Assembly: GCA_019913005.1 (NCBI GenBank)
Contig: JAIOHL010000207.1
Location: 1-64,000 of the forward strand
Reading direction: 5' to 3'
Length of the DNA: 64,000 bases
Source: Anaerolineae bacterium
Lineage (GTDB): Bacteria > Chloroflexota > Anaerolineae > Aggregatilineales > J027
Shown: one piece after another, positions 51,013 through 60,299 of the stretch
How positions within the stretch are numbered: the first letter of the stretch is position 1
How the letters are laid out: every line of letters starts with the position of its first letter
Notes under the pieces: generated by a model
Seen by the model: only the letters and a program-made list of their open reading frames with translations
Told to the model about the DNA's origin: nothing
The model's database searches: none
Position numbers and translations under genes: made by a program

Positions 51013-52224
51013 ATGAACGCCGAAATCATTGCCATCGGCACGGAACTTTTGTTAGGTGAAATCACCGACACTAATTCAACACACATTGCCCGAACCCTGC
51101 GCGATATTGGGGTGAATTTATTTTATGTGACCAGTGTGGGGGATAATCTGCCGCGCATTACCCAATCTATCAAACTGGGCCTCTCCCGCAGTGACTTGGT
51201 TATTACAACCGGTGGACTTGGCCCAACGGTTGATGATATGACCCGCCAAGCGGTTGCCGATGCGACAGGCCGCCCGCTGGAATTTCGTCAAGATTTGCTT
51301 GACCAGATTGCCGAGCGTTTCCGCCGTTTCGGGTCTCGCATGAGTGAAAATAATCGCCAACAGGCGCATATCCCCGCCGGAGCGATTCCAATTGAAAATC
51401 CGGTCGGCACAGCGCCATGTTACATCGTTGAGGATGAGCAGGGTATCATTATCAGTCTGCCCGGTGTGCCCAGCGAAATGAAATTCCTGCTTAGTCAACG
51501 TGTCATCCCTTATCTGCAAGAAAAGATGGGGCAAAAAGGCATTATCAAAGCACTGGTTTTAAAAACGGCAGGCATTGGGGAGAGCCTAATTGATGAAAAA
51601 ATTGCCGATTTGATGACCTATGCCAATCCGACTGTTGGGTTGGCAGCGCATACCGGGCAAACCGATATTCGTATCACAGCGCGTGCCGACACCGAAGCGG
51701 AAGCCAATGAAATGATTGCCAAGATTGAACATATCGTGCGCCAGCGACTCGGTGATTTTATTTATGGCACAGGCAAAGACCCTCTCGAAGGAGCAGTAGT
51801 CTCCATACTGCAAAAAATTGGCGGCAAGGTCGCGCTTTGGGAAACAGGCACAGGTGGCACGCTACGGGATCGGGTTAAACAGACGTCTGGCGGGGAAGCC
51901 GTCATTGAATCGGCTTCGGTTTATGATGGACTTACCGGATTACACAGTGCCTTGCCCGAACTTGACCCCGACGCCGAACATGCCGATTTGAAAGGGCATG
52001 TGGAAAATATCGCACGCCATACCCTCAAAAACAGCCAAGCCGCAGCAGCAATCGCAATCGCCACCAGCGATCATGGAACAGCCATCGCAGTTGCCAGCGA
52101 ACATGAAACCCGTGCCCGTTCGTATGGCTATGGTGGGGAAGCCACTCAAGCCCCGACATGGGCTGCGACATGGGGACTTAGTATGGCGTGGAAGATTCTG
52201 CACGATTTGCACCCCTCTGGTTGA
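51013..52224 (+). CDS. cinA: CinA-family protein with degenerate PncC-like C-terminal domain
   Basis: The N-terminal ~170 residues are the MoCF/COG1058 domain: AEIIAIGTELLLGEITDTNSTHIAR, SDLVITTGGLGPTVDDMTRQAVA, ISLPGVPSEMKFLL. This is the ADP-ribose pyrophosphatase-type half. A central domain follows, then a C-terminal domain with the nicotinamide-mononucleotide amidase fold. There the usual A-E-S-x-T-G-G motif reads L-W-E-T-G-T-G-G (about residues 278-285), so the conserved Ser is lost, and the next conserved block is also unusual (ASVYDGLTGLH). The family length of ~410-420 is kept. GAGGAG lies 11 bases before the ATG. The deamidase activity may be absent. The PRTase-like gene follows by ten bases. 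Confidence 0.93.
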   Translation: MNAEIIAIGTELLLGEITDTNSTHIARTLRDIGVNLFYVTSVGDNLPRITQSIKLGLSRSDLVITTGGLGPTVDDMTRQAVADATGRPLEFRQDLLDQIAERFRRFGSRMSENNRQQAHIPAGAIPIENPVGTAPCYIVEDEQGIIISLPGVPSEMKFLLSQRVIPYLQEKMGQKGIIKALVLKTAGIGESLIDEKIADLMTYANPTVGLAAHTGQTDIRITARADTEAEANEMIAKIEHIVRQRLGDFIYGTGKDPLEGAVVSILQKIGGKVALWETGTGGTLRDRVKQTSGGEAVIESASVYDGLTGLHSALPELDPDAEHADLKGHVENIARHTLKNSQAAAAIAIATSDHGTAIAVASEHETRARSYGYGGEATQAPTWAATWGLSMAWKILHDLHPSG

Positions 52225-52234
52225 TTTTTAGGTC

Positions 52235-52861
52235 ATGTTGGACAATTCACTTAATCAAATTGGGGCACGGCGTAGCTTATTTGTGGAGTATGCCCGTGCC
52301 GGATTGATCCTTTTTGGCCGATTTCAAGCCGAAAATGCCGAATTTTGGCCCTTATCGTTCCATTTGACCCTTCTGCCGTCGTTTCCACGTCTGATGAAAT
52401 TGACGGCGGAGTTATTGGCAACTCTCTATTCCCCAATGAGCGAACGCGATAGGCTGCTGACTACACGTAACACCACTGCGTTAGGCGGAGTATTGGCAAC
52501 CCTAACCGATGTTCCCATGCTCTACCCCTATGGTGAAATCAAATCCTATACCGCCGCGTTTGCTATTGAAGGTGCAGCCGATGTCGGCCACCCCACCACC
52601 CTACTCACCGACGTGCTGATAGATGGCGCCGTCGAATTTCAAATCGCAGATCGGGCAGCGCGGGTCGGTATTCCGGTCAAGCGCATCTTTAGCTTGGTAG
52701 ATGCACGGCAAGGCCACTACGAAGCCTTCCATCAGCATGGCATTGAAGATATTCGAGCCTTGTTCCCCCTCACTCAAAGTTTGGAATGGGTGGTTGAAGA
52801 AGGATTGATTACCACACATCTCGCCCAGTGTATCGCCGACTGGCAAACCACCCTGACATAA
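52235..52861 (+). CDS. Phosphoribosyltransferase-fold protein, PyrE-like but divergent
   Basis: The 208-residue protein has a PRTase-type core. LLTTRNTTALGGVLATLTDVPMLYPYGEIKSYTAAFAIEGAADVG contains a hood-like region, and HPTTLLTDVLIDGAVEFQIADRAARVGIPVKRIFSLVDARQG is equivalent to the PRPP-binding 'vlvvDDvitTGgs...a...l...G..V....vlvdR..g'. In the PRPP loop the paired acidic residues are reduced to 'TDVLIDG', so binding may be weaker. It resembles orotate phosphoribosyltransferase, but is not clearly PyrE. It follows cinA by ten bases and precedes an MFS gene by 16, suggesting a link to nucleotide or pyridine salvage. Confidence 0.7.
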   Translation: MLDNSLNQIGARRSLFVEYARAGLILFGRFQAENAEFWPLSFHLTLLPSFPRLMKLTAELLATLYSPMSERDRLLTTRNTTALGGVLATLTDVPMLYPYGEIKSYTAAFAIEGAADVGHPTTLLTDVLIDGAVEFQIADRAARVGIPVKRIFSLVDARQGHYEAFHQHGIEDIRALFPLTQSLEWVVEEGLITTHLAQCIADWQTTLT

Positions 52862-52877
52862 TTGAATTGAATCCCTC

Positions 52878-54224
52878 ATGACTACACGACTATCCTCGCT
52901 CCCACAGGGGATGCGAACCTTTTTACGAATCTGGTTCGGTCAAACCGTCTCCCAAATTGGCAGTCGTATGACCCATTTTGGATTGACACTGTGGCTGTGG
53001 GGACAATCAGGCCAAGCCACTTCAGTTGCCTTGATGATCTTTTTTAGCATTCTACCCACTATTTTCGTTGCACCGATTGCGGGGATGTTGGTTGATCGCT
53101 GGAATCGTAAGCTCTTGATTATCGGCAGTGACCTAGTTGCAGGGCTTTCGACAATTGCGCTGTTGATTCTCTACCTCATGGGCCATCTGGCAATATGGCA
53201 TCTGTATATCACCAGCGCAGTGAACACCGTCTTTAGCCAATTGCAGGGCATCGCGTTTTCGGCCTCCATCACGCTGCTCGTTCCCCGCGACCAATATGCC
53301 CGTGCTAGCGGCCTGCGTTTTGTGACGAATTACGGGGCTTCCATTATTGGGCCAGCCTTTGCCGGGGTTCTATATTACAGCGTCAAACTGCCGGGGATTA
53401 TGATGGTTGACCTGATCACCCTCTCAATAGCGCTGACCACTCTCGCACTGGCCCATATTCCACGCGCCGCCGAAACAGAAGCGGGGCGAGAAAGTCGCCA
53501 AAACTGGTGGATGGAAATCAGTTATGGGTTTCGCTATCTCCGTGCCCGTCCAAACCTTTTTGCCCTCTCGTTGATTGCGGTGAGTTTCTGGTTGGTGCAT
53601 GATCTCGGCGGCGCTCTCTATGCACCGATGGTCTTGGCGCGAAGTGGCGATAGTGCCCGTGCCTTAGCCGCTGTCAGCACTGCATCCGGGATAGGTGGCA
53701 TTACCGGGGCGATTTTCATGAGCGCGTGGGGCGGCGGCAAATTTCGACGTATCCACCCATTTTTGTTGGGCACGATTGGCGCAGGCATCGCCAAGACGAT
53801 TTTTGGGGTGGGGCAAAGTTTACTCATATGGTTTCCGGCCCAAGTTTTTTCGTCATTCAATTTCCCAGTGCGGGGTGGCGCGATTGACAGCATTTGGATG
53901 TCGAAAGTCGAACCAGATATTCAGGGGCGCGTGTTCGCCTTTAACTATCTGCTCGAAGGCATATTGACAGCAGCGGCCACTTTGATAGCAGGGCCATTAG
54001 CCGACCAAGTATTTGAACCCGCTATGCGTCCTGAAGGCAGTTTAGCCGGGATTTTCGGTTGGCTGGTTGGAGCAGAAAAAGGCTCAGGCATGGCGATTAT
54101 TTATATCGGCTCGTCACTTATGATGATTGTCATCGGGTTGGTCGGGTATCTGCTGCCAGCAGTGCGGAGTGTGGAGAAAGTGGTACCCAGCTATGTACCA
54201 TTAACTTTCGAACTTACTACGTAG
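52878..54224 (+). CDS. MFS exporter (MFS_3 / EntS type)
   Basis: The 448-residue transporter has about 12 membrane segments. The N-terminal half shows RIWFGQTVSQIGSRMTHFGLTLWLW, MIFFSILPTIFVAPIAGMLVDRWNRKLLIIGSDLVAG (the motif A equivalent), VPRDQYARASGLRFVTNYGASIIGPAFAGVL, and in the second half VSTASGIGGITGAIFMSAWGG. This is the pattern of the MFS_3 family, which exports siderophores, macrolides and other compounds. The substrate cannot be told. It follows the PRTase-like gene by 16 bases. No efflux regulator lies beside it. Confidence 0.88.
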   Translation: MTTRLSSLPQGMRTFLRIWFGQTVSQIGSRMTHFGLTLWLWGQSGQATSVALMIFFSILPTIFVAPIAGMLVDRWNRKLLIIGSDLVAGLSTIALLILYLMGHLAIWHLYITSAVNTVFSQLQGIAFSASITLLVPRDQYARASGLRFVTNYGASIIGPAFAGVLYYSVKLPGIMMVDLITLSIALTTLALAHIPRAAETEAGRESRQNWWMEISYGFRYLRARPNLFALSLIAVSFWLVHDLGGALYAPMVLARSGDSARALAAVSTASGIGGITGAIFMSAWGGGKFRRIHPFLLGTIGAGIAKTIFGVGQSLLIWFPAQVFSSFNFPVRGGAIDSIWMSKVEPDIQGRVFAFNYLLEGILTAAATLIAGPLADQVFEPAMRPEGSLAGIFGWLVGAEKGSGMAIIYIGSSLMMIVIGLVGYLLPAVRSVEKVVPSYVPLTFELTT

Positions 54225-54399
54225 CCAATATCAAAATCAGAACCCAATATGGAGATAACAGTCTCTTCATCGTAAAATTTCCGAGATTTTTCACACAAAT
54301 CTGAAGGTCACTCTGCTAAAATACTTATTATAGATCACTATATAAGGGACTATTAAACGTTCCAGACGGGTTGATTACAATACCTAAAAGGAAATTCAA

Positions 54400-55371
54400 A
54401 TGCGCGTTTGTTGCAATCGATGTAACAAATATTTTGGCCCAATCGACAGTCTATTCAATTTCAATAAGTCTACATGGCGATGTAATGCCTGTGAGCAAGA
54501 AGTATCCAAAGGCTTGGAAATCTTTCGCAAGGCATTCCTCAAATATTCAAGCCAAGGCAACCTGCCACCAGAATACCAAACAAAGCTTAGGGCAGGGGCC
54601 GAAAAACTAAGAATTCAATGGAATGAAGCCTTACAATATATTTCAGCTGATTCAATAGCATTTTTGATAAGGAAATCAAGCAATCTCCTTAATCAAGACC
54701 TTATTTCTAATGAGGACATCAATGGATTTAGAGATATTAGTGATTTTTTGTGTATAAATATTGCCACTCAACAAAATTTCATCCACCAGCTTGTAGCCAA
54801 AAAACTGGTTTTGGAAGCACAACACGGCAAGTTAACGCCAATTTTGGCATCCATAGAGCTAGAATCAGATGAGACATGCTACTTGGAAGTGCAAGCAGCA
54901 TATAAAACACTCAAAAGTAATGACAACTACGCGATTCAGGGACAACTTATTGCTACAAGCAAAAAGCTTTACTTTGTTTCTCCACAAAATCCTGTGGCTA
55001 TTTTATGGAAAAACATTTTACGTGTTGAGGCTAATGCAAGTGAAGTTTCCATCGAGACATCTTTTAAAAAGGGGAATGGAACTTATCGGGTAACTAACCC
55101 TGAGTTAGTTCAGGCTATTGTATTGACTCTTACTCGAAACTCAAAGAGGCGTAGAGTTAGCCCAATTGATGAAAAAGATAGTCGTTACATACCCCAAGAA
55201 GTACGGAAGGTTGTTTGGGAAAGAGACCAAGGGAAATGTGTACAATGTGGTTCAACCTCGCCCCTTGAGTACGACCATATTATCCCATTCAGTAAAGGTG
55301 GTGCGAATACTGCCAATAATATCCAACTCCTTTGCTTAAAATGTAATAGGGAAAAATCTGCAAGGATTTAA
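54400..55371 (+). CDS. HNH endonuclease with N-terminal zinc ribbon
   Basis: The 323-residue protein has AAGGA seven bases before the ATG. Residues 1-35 form a zinc ribbon (C5-x2-C8, C28-x2-C31). A helical region is followed at ~150-240 by a small beta domain ([56 protein letters not shown]), which may be a GRAM/PH-type fold as in some DNA-binding or membrane proteins. The HNH nuclease is at 258-323: [53 protein letters not shown], with all metal and catalytic residues. Codons are more AT-rich than in the flanking genes, as is the 175-base upstream gap, pointing to horizontal acquisition. It converges with an Mrr-like nuclease. Confidence 0.87.
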   Translation: MRVCCNRCNKYFGPIDSLFNFNKSTWRCNACEQEVSKGLEIFRKAFLKYSSQGNLPPEYQTKLRAGAEKLRIQWNEALQYISADSIAFLIRKSSNLLNQDLISNEDINGFRDISDFLCINIATQQNFIHQLVAKKLVLEAQHGKLTPILASIELESDETCYLEVQAAYKTLKSNDNYAIQGQLIATSKKLYFVSPQNPVAILWKNILRVEANASEVSIETSFKKGNGTYRVTNPELVQAIVLTLTRNSKRRRVSPIDEKDSRYIPQEVRKVVWERDQGKCVQCGSTSPLEYDHIIPFSKGGANTANNIQLLCLKCNREKSARI

Positions 55372-56402
55372 TCTCCAACCTCCTCAATCACCAAACTATC
55401 GCTATCAAAGCTGACGACAGCCACCTGCTCCACCCGCACCCCGATGCGATGCTCAATCAGCAGATCGGTCAGTTTGTCGCCATCAATCAAAATAATCGGC
55501 GCGGTGTTGGGTAATCGGGCCACCTCCATCGCTCCTTTGGTAAACGCGGCAGTGGTCATCACCAACCCTTGATCTATATCCCCCATCGCCAACATATCGC
55601 CGCGAAATTGACTGACCACAGGCCGCCCCACATTGCCGCTAGTACGTTTTACTTGAATCGCGGTACGGGCCTGCAAAATCCCGACTCGTACCTCCGCCAC
55701 AATATCAATTCCGCCATCCGACGAACGATCTGTCACGATGATGTTGTTATAGCCCATCTTGCCAAGCAACCGCCCTATCAGATGCTCAAACGCATAGGGG
55801 TCAACATTCGATAGCACATTTTTCAATTGACGCTTGACCTCATGCCGCTGTTTTTCCGCCATGCGCGAAATGGTATCCACCTCACTTTCCCATTCCGCCA
55901 AACCAAACATGCCCGGCCCCTCACGTCGAAACGCCGAGGACAGGCCATTTTCTTGAATATCGGTATAGAGTTGCGCTGAAAGTGAGGCTTCGGGGGTCAT
56001 GCCCTGCGGATTAATAAGGCCCAATTCCAGCGCGATTTGTGTAATTTCGGCATACGACATAGCCCGCCCTTCGGATTTTAGGACTTCATAGGCTGCATCC
56101 TTATAGCTCAAAAACTCCCCGTGCTGCCGAAAAATGGCATTATCTATCACATTTTCAGGAATGGGGTCATCTTCCATGCGAAGCGTATAACGGCCCCGTT
56201 CGACACGCTTAAACGGTGAGATTTCAATGCCATCCCGTTCGCGGTGCAAACTAGCAATAATGACCGATGCCATCGTTTGGCGCGGCGTTTGGCCCATCGT
56301 GTCAATCAATCCTGCCTCCAATGCCGTGCGAGTAATTTCCGCGACAGATAACGGGCGGTCAGCTTGGCGGAGGACTTCAATTGCGGCTTGTAAAAACGTC
56401 AT
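55368..56402 (-). CDS. Mrr-like restriction endonuclease with two HARE-type HTH domains
   Basis: The protein has 344 residues from the ATG at 56402; a GTG at 56414 overlapping the previous gene is an alternative. Two HB1/HARE-like winged-helix repeats come first: [32 protein letters not shown] near 1-35 and [32 protein letters not shown] near 95-130, each followed by a 'SL...' helix and strand. The C-terminal Mrr catalytic domain (~205-325) has [33 protein letters not shown] and AIQVKR, the D-x-Q-x-K set of the PD-(D/E)xK nucleases. Mrr enzymes cut methylated DNA; the HARE domain is linked to modified-DNA sensing. Its stop codon shares TTAA with the stop of the HNH gene. Confidence 0.88.
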   Translation of the reverse strand: MTFLQAAIEVLRQADRPLSVAEITRTALEAGLIDTMGQTPRQTMASVIIASLHRERDGIEISPFKRVERGRYTLRMEDDPIPENVIDNAIFRQHGEFLSYKDAAYEVLKSEGRAMSYAEITQIALELGLINPQGMTPEASLSAQLYTDIQENGLSSAFRREGPGMFGLAEWESEVDTISRMAEKQRHEVKRQLKNVLSNVDPYAFEHLIGRLLGKMGYNNIIVTDRSSDGGIDIVAEVRVGILQARTAIQVKRTSGNVGRPVVSQFRGDMLAMGDIDQGLVMTTAAFTKGAMEVARLPNTAPIILIDGDKLTDLLIEHRIGVRVEQVAVVSFDSDSLVIEEVGD

Positions 56403-56406
56403 GGCA

Positions 56407-56751
56407 TTAGACACTTTCCAGCAGCAGGCGAAGTTTTAATTTTAGCGCCACAAGGGTTGCCTGTCTGTCCGATTCAGCGGCAGTGATTCCCTCCAACGCT
56501 TGCAAAAGCACTTCAATTTCATCACGCGAAAACAGACTCGGCGGCAAAACAGTGCGTCGAGCCAACCGATAGCCGCCCCCCTGTCCCATATCGGATTCCA
56601 CCTGTACCCCCAAATCGCGCAGCAGCATCACATAGCGCCGTACCGTGCGGGTATCCACCTCTAATCGTTCAGCGAGTTCGTTGGCATTCAGGCCGGGGTT
56701 GGCGTGCAAAATATGTAGCAGCGTCAGCAGGCGTGTCGCCGGAGTATACAT
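56407..56751 (-). CDS. Short DeoR/YafY-type HTH regulator without WYL domain
   Basis: The 114-residue protein has an N-terminal winged helix (RLLTLLHILHANPGLNANELAERLEVDTRTVRRYVMLLRDLGVQVESDMGQGGGYRLAR) as in the YafY/WYL regulators. A short helical end follows (PPSLFSRDEIEVLLQALEGI) that corresponds to the start of the normal linker. The ligand-binding WYL domain (~200 residues) is missing, so this is either truncated or a minimal regulator. GGGGG lies before the ATG. It is divergent from the SRPBCC gene (91-base gap), its likely target. Its stop is four bases before the ATG of the Mrr-like gene, so those two may be co-transcribed. Confidence 0.85.
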   Translation of the reverse strand: MYTPATRLLTLLHILHANPGLNANELAERLEVDTRTVRRYVMLLRDLGVQVESDMGQGGGYRLARRTVLPPSLFSRDEIEVLLQALEGITAAESDRQATLVALKLKLRLLLESV

Positions 56752-56842
56752 AAATCCCCCACCCTTTCTAGGAACGATGTTGTCCTACTTTGCGGTGAAA
56801 ATGGAAATGGTAGGCAGTCATGAACGGAAAGGATGACCCAAC

Positions 56843-57319
56843 ATGTTTACCGCACAGCGCATTTCCCATTCGCACATGTTAGAGTTTACCGCATTTATTG
56901 AACAAGTGTTCCCCTTATTTACCCCGGTCAAGGAGAAATTGTGGTTGGCCCAATGGCAATTTACCCCGATTTATCACACCACTGCATCACTAGAAGAAGT
57001 CGGGGCGGTATTCAAAACCCAACATGGCGACCAATCGGAGGAATTTTGGGTGATGGCTGATTATGACCCGCAGCAGCATCGGGTTCAATATGTGCGCTTT
57101 TGGCCCGATTTGCTATTGACCACCATTGATATTCAGTGTCTAGCGGTAGACAACATAACGAGGGTCAGCATCACCTACACCCGCACGGGATTGAGCGAGG
57201 CGGGGAATGCCAAATTAGCTTCCACCACGGCTGAGGCATATCGTGAACAGATGGCATTCTGGCAGCACGCCATTGAGCATTATCTGGGCACAGGGACGGC
57301 GTTAGTCGGGGCACATTAA
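56843..57319 (+). CDS. SRPBCC-family protein (START/Bet v1-like)
   Basis: The 158-residue protein fits the polyketide cyclase/START fold: FTAQRISHSHMLEFTAFIEQVFPLFTPVKEKLWLAQWQFTPIYHT, a beta-rich middle with FWVMADYDPQQHRVQYVRFWPD and a C-terminal helix EAYREQMAFWQHAIEHYLGTG. 'VFPLFTPVKEKLW' and 'VQYVRFWPD' recur in SRPBCC proteins. They bind hydrophobic small molecules. AAGGA is nine bases before the ATG. The gene is divergent from a short HTH gene, which probably controls it. The ligand is unknown. Confidence 0.78.
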   Translation: MFTAQRISHSHMLEFTAFIEQVFPLFTPVKEKLWLAQWQFTPIYHTTASLEEVGAVFKTQHGDQSEEFWVMADYDPQQHRVQYVRFWPDLLLTTIDIQCLAVDNITRVSITYTRTGLSEAGNAKLASTTAEAYREQMAFWQHAIEHYLGTGTALVGAH

Positions 57320-57327
57320 AAAACAAC

Positions 57328-57345
57328 GGGCAGAATCATCTGCCC
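57328..57345. terminator. Bidirectional intrinsic terminator (lepA and SRPBCC gene)
   Basis: GGGCAGA (57328-57334) pairs with TCTGCCC (57339-57345) around a four-base loop. Minus-strand transcripts then run into a GTTGTTTTTT stretch, which suits lepA; on the plus strand a TTTT follows nine bases later. It lies in the 33-base gap between converging genes. Confidence 0.75.
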
Positions 57346-57352
57346 AATAGTT

Positions 57353-59158
57353 TTAATCTTCGTCGAGGCTGAGAACCGCCATAAATGCTTCTTGTGGGAC
57401 TTCCACGCTGCCAATCATCTTCATGCGCTTCTTGCCTTTTTTCTGCTTTTCCAGCAGTTTACGCTTACGGGTGATGTCTCCGCCATAACACTTCGCCAAA
57501 ACATCTTTGCGGAGGGCTTTCACGTTGGCACGGCTGATAATGCGATTTTCGGCGGCGGCCTGAATCGGCACCGCAAACTGCTGCTGGGGAATCAATTCCT
57601 TGAGCTTGGAAACCAGCTTTTGACCCTTATGGAAGGCGTGGTCTTTATGCACAATCATCGCCAGCGCATCCACTGGTTCGTTATTCACCAGAATTTCCAA
57701 TTTGACCAGTTTATCGGGGCGGTATTCTTTAAATTGATAGTCGAGACTGGCATAGCCTTTGGTGGCACTTTTCAGCTTGTCATAAAAGTCCACAATCAAT
57801 TCCGCTAAGGGCAAATAATACGACAGCATGACACGCTTGGGATCAAGGTATTCCATCGTGATGTATTCCCCACGCTTGGAAGTTACCAATTCCATAATTG
57901 CGCCGATATAGGTATCGGGCGTGAAAATCTGAATACTCATCCAAGGTTCCCGAATTTCTTGAATCGTAGATTCATCCGGCAAGGCAGCGGGACTATCAAT
58001 GCGAATTATCTCGCCTGTATTCCGCAGCACGACCTCATATTCTACGCTCGGCGCGGTTGCCAGCACATCAAGGTCATATTCGCGTTCAAGCCGTTCCTGC
58101 ACAATCGTCATATGGAACAGACCCAAAAAACCCACGCGGAAGCCAAAATTCAGCGCCTGCGACGTTTCTGGCACATAACTGAGCGAGGCGTCATTGAGCT
58201 GCAATTTTTCCAGTGCCTCTTTAAGTTCAGCATAGTCGTCGTTTTCTACTGGATAGAAACCCGCAAACACCATCGGTTTCGCTGGCGCATACCCCGGCAG
58301 CGGCTCACTTGCCCCATTGATCTTGAGAGTGACCGTATCCCCCACACGGCATTCCCGCAATGTCTTTAAACCGGTGGCGATATAGCCCACGCTACCCGTC
58401 GTTAATTCGTCAATCGGGGTGAGGCCGGGGGTAAAAATGCCAATTTCGATTGGCTCTACCGTCACATTAGTGCTCATTGCGAGCAGTTTATCGCGCTTGG
58501 TGACTCTGCCCTCAATCACACGGATATATACAATCACGCCGCGATAACTGTCATAGTGGCTGTCAAAAATTAGGGCACGCAGCGGTTTGTGAGGATGACT
58601 TTCAGGATGCGGCACGCGATCTACCACCGCCTGCAACACCTCCTCGACCCCGACGCCTGTTTTGGCGCTCACCCGCAGCATTTTTTCTTTTTCGATGCCC
58701 AGCAAATCTTCCAGTTCTTGCGCCACCCGGTCAGGGTCAGCGGCGGGCAGGTCAATTTTGTTAATGATGGGAATGATTTCAAGGTCGGCGTCCAATGCCA
58801 AATAGAGATTCGCCAGCGTTTGCGCCTCAATCCCTTGTGAGGCATCCACCACCAGAAGTGCCCCTTCACATGCCTGCAATGCACGGCTGACTTCGTAAGT
58901 GAAATCCACATGACCGGGGGTGTCAATCAAGTTCATTTCATATTCTTCGCCATCCGCCGCCGTCCATTTCATGCGTACCGCCGACGCCTTGATGGTAACA
59001 CCCCGTTCTTTTTCCAGTTCCATACTGTCCAACAGCTGGGCTTCCATGTCGCGGTCACTAATGGTTCCAGTGACCTGTAATAGGCGATCTGCTAATGTGC
59101 TTTTGCCATGATCAATATGGGCAATAATGCAAAAATTCCGAATCCGCGAAGTATCCAT
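57353..59158 (-). CDS. lepA: Translation elongation factor 4 (LepA/EF4)
   Basis: LepA is a ribosome-bound GTPase that remodels ribosomes during translation or assembly under stress. The 601-residue protein has the G1 motif [15 protein letters not shown] near 14-28, G3 [16 protein letters not shown], and G4 NKIDLPAAD. The domain order then follows EF-G up to the LepA-specific C-terminal domain: [49 protein letters not shown] and the end [36 protein letters not shown], characteristic of EF4. Length is standard (595-605). AGGGACGG is about seven bases before the ATG. Confidence 0.98.
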   Translation of the reverse strand: MDTSRIRNFCIIAHIDHGKSTLADRLLQVTGTISDRDMEAQLLDSMELEKERGVTIKASAVRMKWTAADGEEYEMNLIDTPGHVDFTYEVSRALQACEGALLVVDASQGIEAQTLANLYLALDADLEIIPIINKIDLPAADPDRVAQELEDLLGIEKEKMLRVSAKTGVGVEEVLQAVVDRVPHPESHPHKPLRALIFDSHYDSYRGVIVYIRVIEGRVTKRDKLLAMSTNVTVEPIEIGIFTPGLTPIDELTTGSVGYIATGLKTLRECRVGDTVTLKINGASEPLPGYAPAKPMVFAGFYPVENDDYAELKEALEKLQLNDASLSYVPETSQALNFGFRVGFLGLFHMTIVQERLEREYDLDVLATAPSVEYEVVLRNTGEIIRIDSPAALPDESTIQEIREPWMSIQIFTPDTYIGAIMELVTSKRGEYITMEYLDPKRVMLSYYLPLAELIVDFYDKLKSATKGYASLDYQFKEYRPDKLVKLEILVNNEPVDALAMIVHKDHAFHKGQKLVSKLKELIPQQQFAVPIQAAAENRIISRANVKALRKDVLAKCYGGDITRKRKLLEKQKKGKKRMKMIGSVEVPQEAFMAVLSLDED

Positions 59159-59201
59159 CCAACCGTCCCTGCCAAGCTGAAAGTATGGGCGTAATTCCCT
59201 C

Positions 59202-59229
59202 AGTATAGCGGATTACCCCGGTGTGATAA
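59202..59229 (-). promoter_or_regulatory. Candidate promoter of lepA
   Basis: On the minus strand TTATCA (59229-59224) and TATACT (59207-59202) are separated by 16 bases, about 44 bases before the lepA ATG. Both boxes are close to the sigma-70 consensus. Confidence 0.45.
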
Positions 59230-59268
59230 AGATAAATATTTAGATAGCATAGTTGCACAATCGCGCAA

Positions 59269-59297
59269 TTGCTCATTTTTTGAACCAACAATAAAAT
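59269..59297 (+). promoter_or_regulatory. Candidate promoter of the alpha/beta hydrolase gene
   Basis: TTGCTC (59269-59274) and TAAAAT (59292-59297) are separated by 17 bases, about 52 bases before the ATG at 59349. The -10 box matches consensus at five positions. Confidence 0.45.
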
Positions 59298-59348
59298 GAA
59301 TGGGTAGATTTTGAGAAGACAGCTTTTTCCATCTCAAGGAGATTCAAA

Positions 59349-60299
59349 ATGACGGCTCGACCATTTGATCAATTTCGTGACGAGATTTTAGGGTTCTACA
59401 ATCAAGGTAAATATCAGGACGCCCTCACCAGTATCTCTGATGCGCTTGTGCAGCATCCTCAACGTGCCGATTTGCTGGTCTATTGGAATATGTGCATGTA
59501 TGGAAGGCTCAAAAATGTAGACGCTACCATCAACGAGTTTCAAAAAGCGATAGAAGCAGGGTATTGGTATGGTGCGGGCCAGTTAGCCGACGATGACATA
59601 GATTTGCTACCCGCTACCAGTCACTCCGAATTTATCCGCCTGCGCGAAATCTCAGTAGCGCGACAGCAGGCAGCACAGGCCAATTCCCAGCCCGAACTAC
59701 TGGTGCTGCCTCTGCACCCCAATGCCAAAGCCCCCTACCCGGTTTTGTTGGCCCTGCACGGCAACAACAGCAATACGGAAATCACCGCACCTTATTGGCA
59801 ATCATTGGCTGAGGTAGGGTGGTTGGTCGCAGTAGCCCAATCTTCGCAAATCACAAGTGCAACAACCTACATCTGGAATGACCATGCCGTCGCCGTACCC
59901 GAAATTCAGACACACCTCGCCAATCTGAAAGATAACTACGCCATTGACGAAAATCAGGTCATCGTCGGTGGCTTTTCAGCCGGGGCAGGTCTCGCGTGTC
60001 GGGTCGTTCTAAAGCAAGAGATCAAAGCCAAAGGGTTCATCGGTCTTGGAACATATATCGCTAGTCCAGAGGAGCTTTTGGCTGAGGTGGATTATGAAGC
60101 GATTAAGCACGTGCGTGGGGTGCAAATCATCGGCGATCAGGACGAACCCTGTTTGCCCGGCACACTCAAGTTAACCGGAATGCTCAAAGAACATTCTATT
60201 GCCTGTAACATAAGCATCATTGAAGGCATGGCACACGCCTATCCACCCGATTTTGCCGAGCGTCTGTGTAAGGCCGTCGGGTTTATCGCCCAAAGTTAG
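59349..60299 (+). CDS. TPR-like plus alpha/beta hydrolase (esterase) protein
   Basis: The 316-residue protein lacks a signal peptide. Residues ~5-110 form helical TPR-like units (FYNQGKYQDALTSISDALVQHPQRADLLVYWNMCMYGRL). The C-terminal ~200 residues are an alpha/beta hydrolase: PVLLALHGNNSNTEI (oxyanion HG), VIVGGFSAGAGLACRVVL with the nucleophile Ser in GFSAG near 209, GVQIIGDQDEPCLPG carrying the acid, and EGMAHAYPPDF with the catalytic His. This suits an esterase of the PHB-depolymerase/esterase-D type. AAGGAG lies nine bases before the ATG. The substrate is unknown. Confidence 0.82.
   Translation: MTARPFDQFRDEILGFYNQGKYQDALTSISDALVQHPQRADLLVYWNMCMYGRLKNVDATINEFQKAIEAGYWYGAGQLADDDIDLLPATSHSEFIRLREISVARQQAAQANSQPELLVLPLHPNAKAPYPVLLALHGNNSNTEITAPYWQSLAEVGWLVAVAQSSQITSATTYIWNDHAVAVPEIQTHLANLKDNYAIDENQVIVGGFSAGAGLACRVVLKQEIKAKGFIGLGTYIASPEELLAEVDYEAIKHVRGVQIIGDQDEPCLPGTLKLTGMLKEHSIACNISIIEGMAHAYPPDFAERLCKAVGFIAQS

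Noticed and set aside
57392-58369. Two plus-strand open frames opposite lepA
   Set aside because: lepA is certain; these are typical shadows of a conserved gene.
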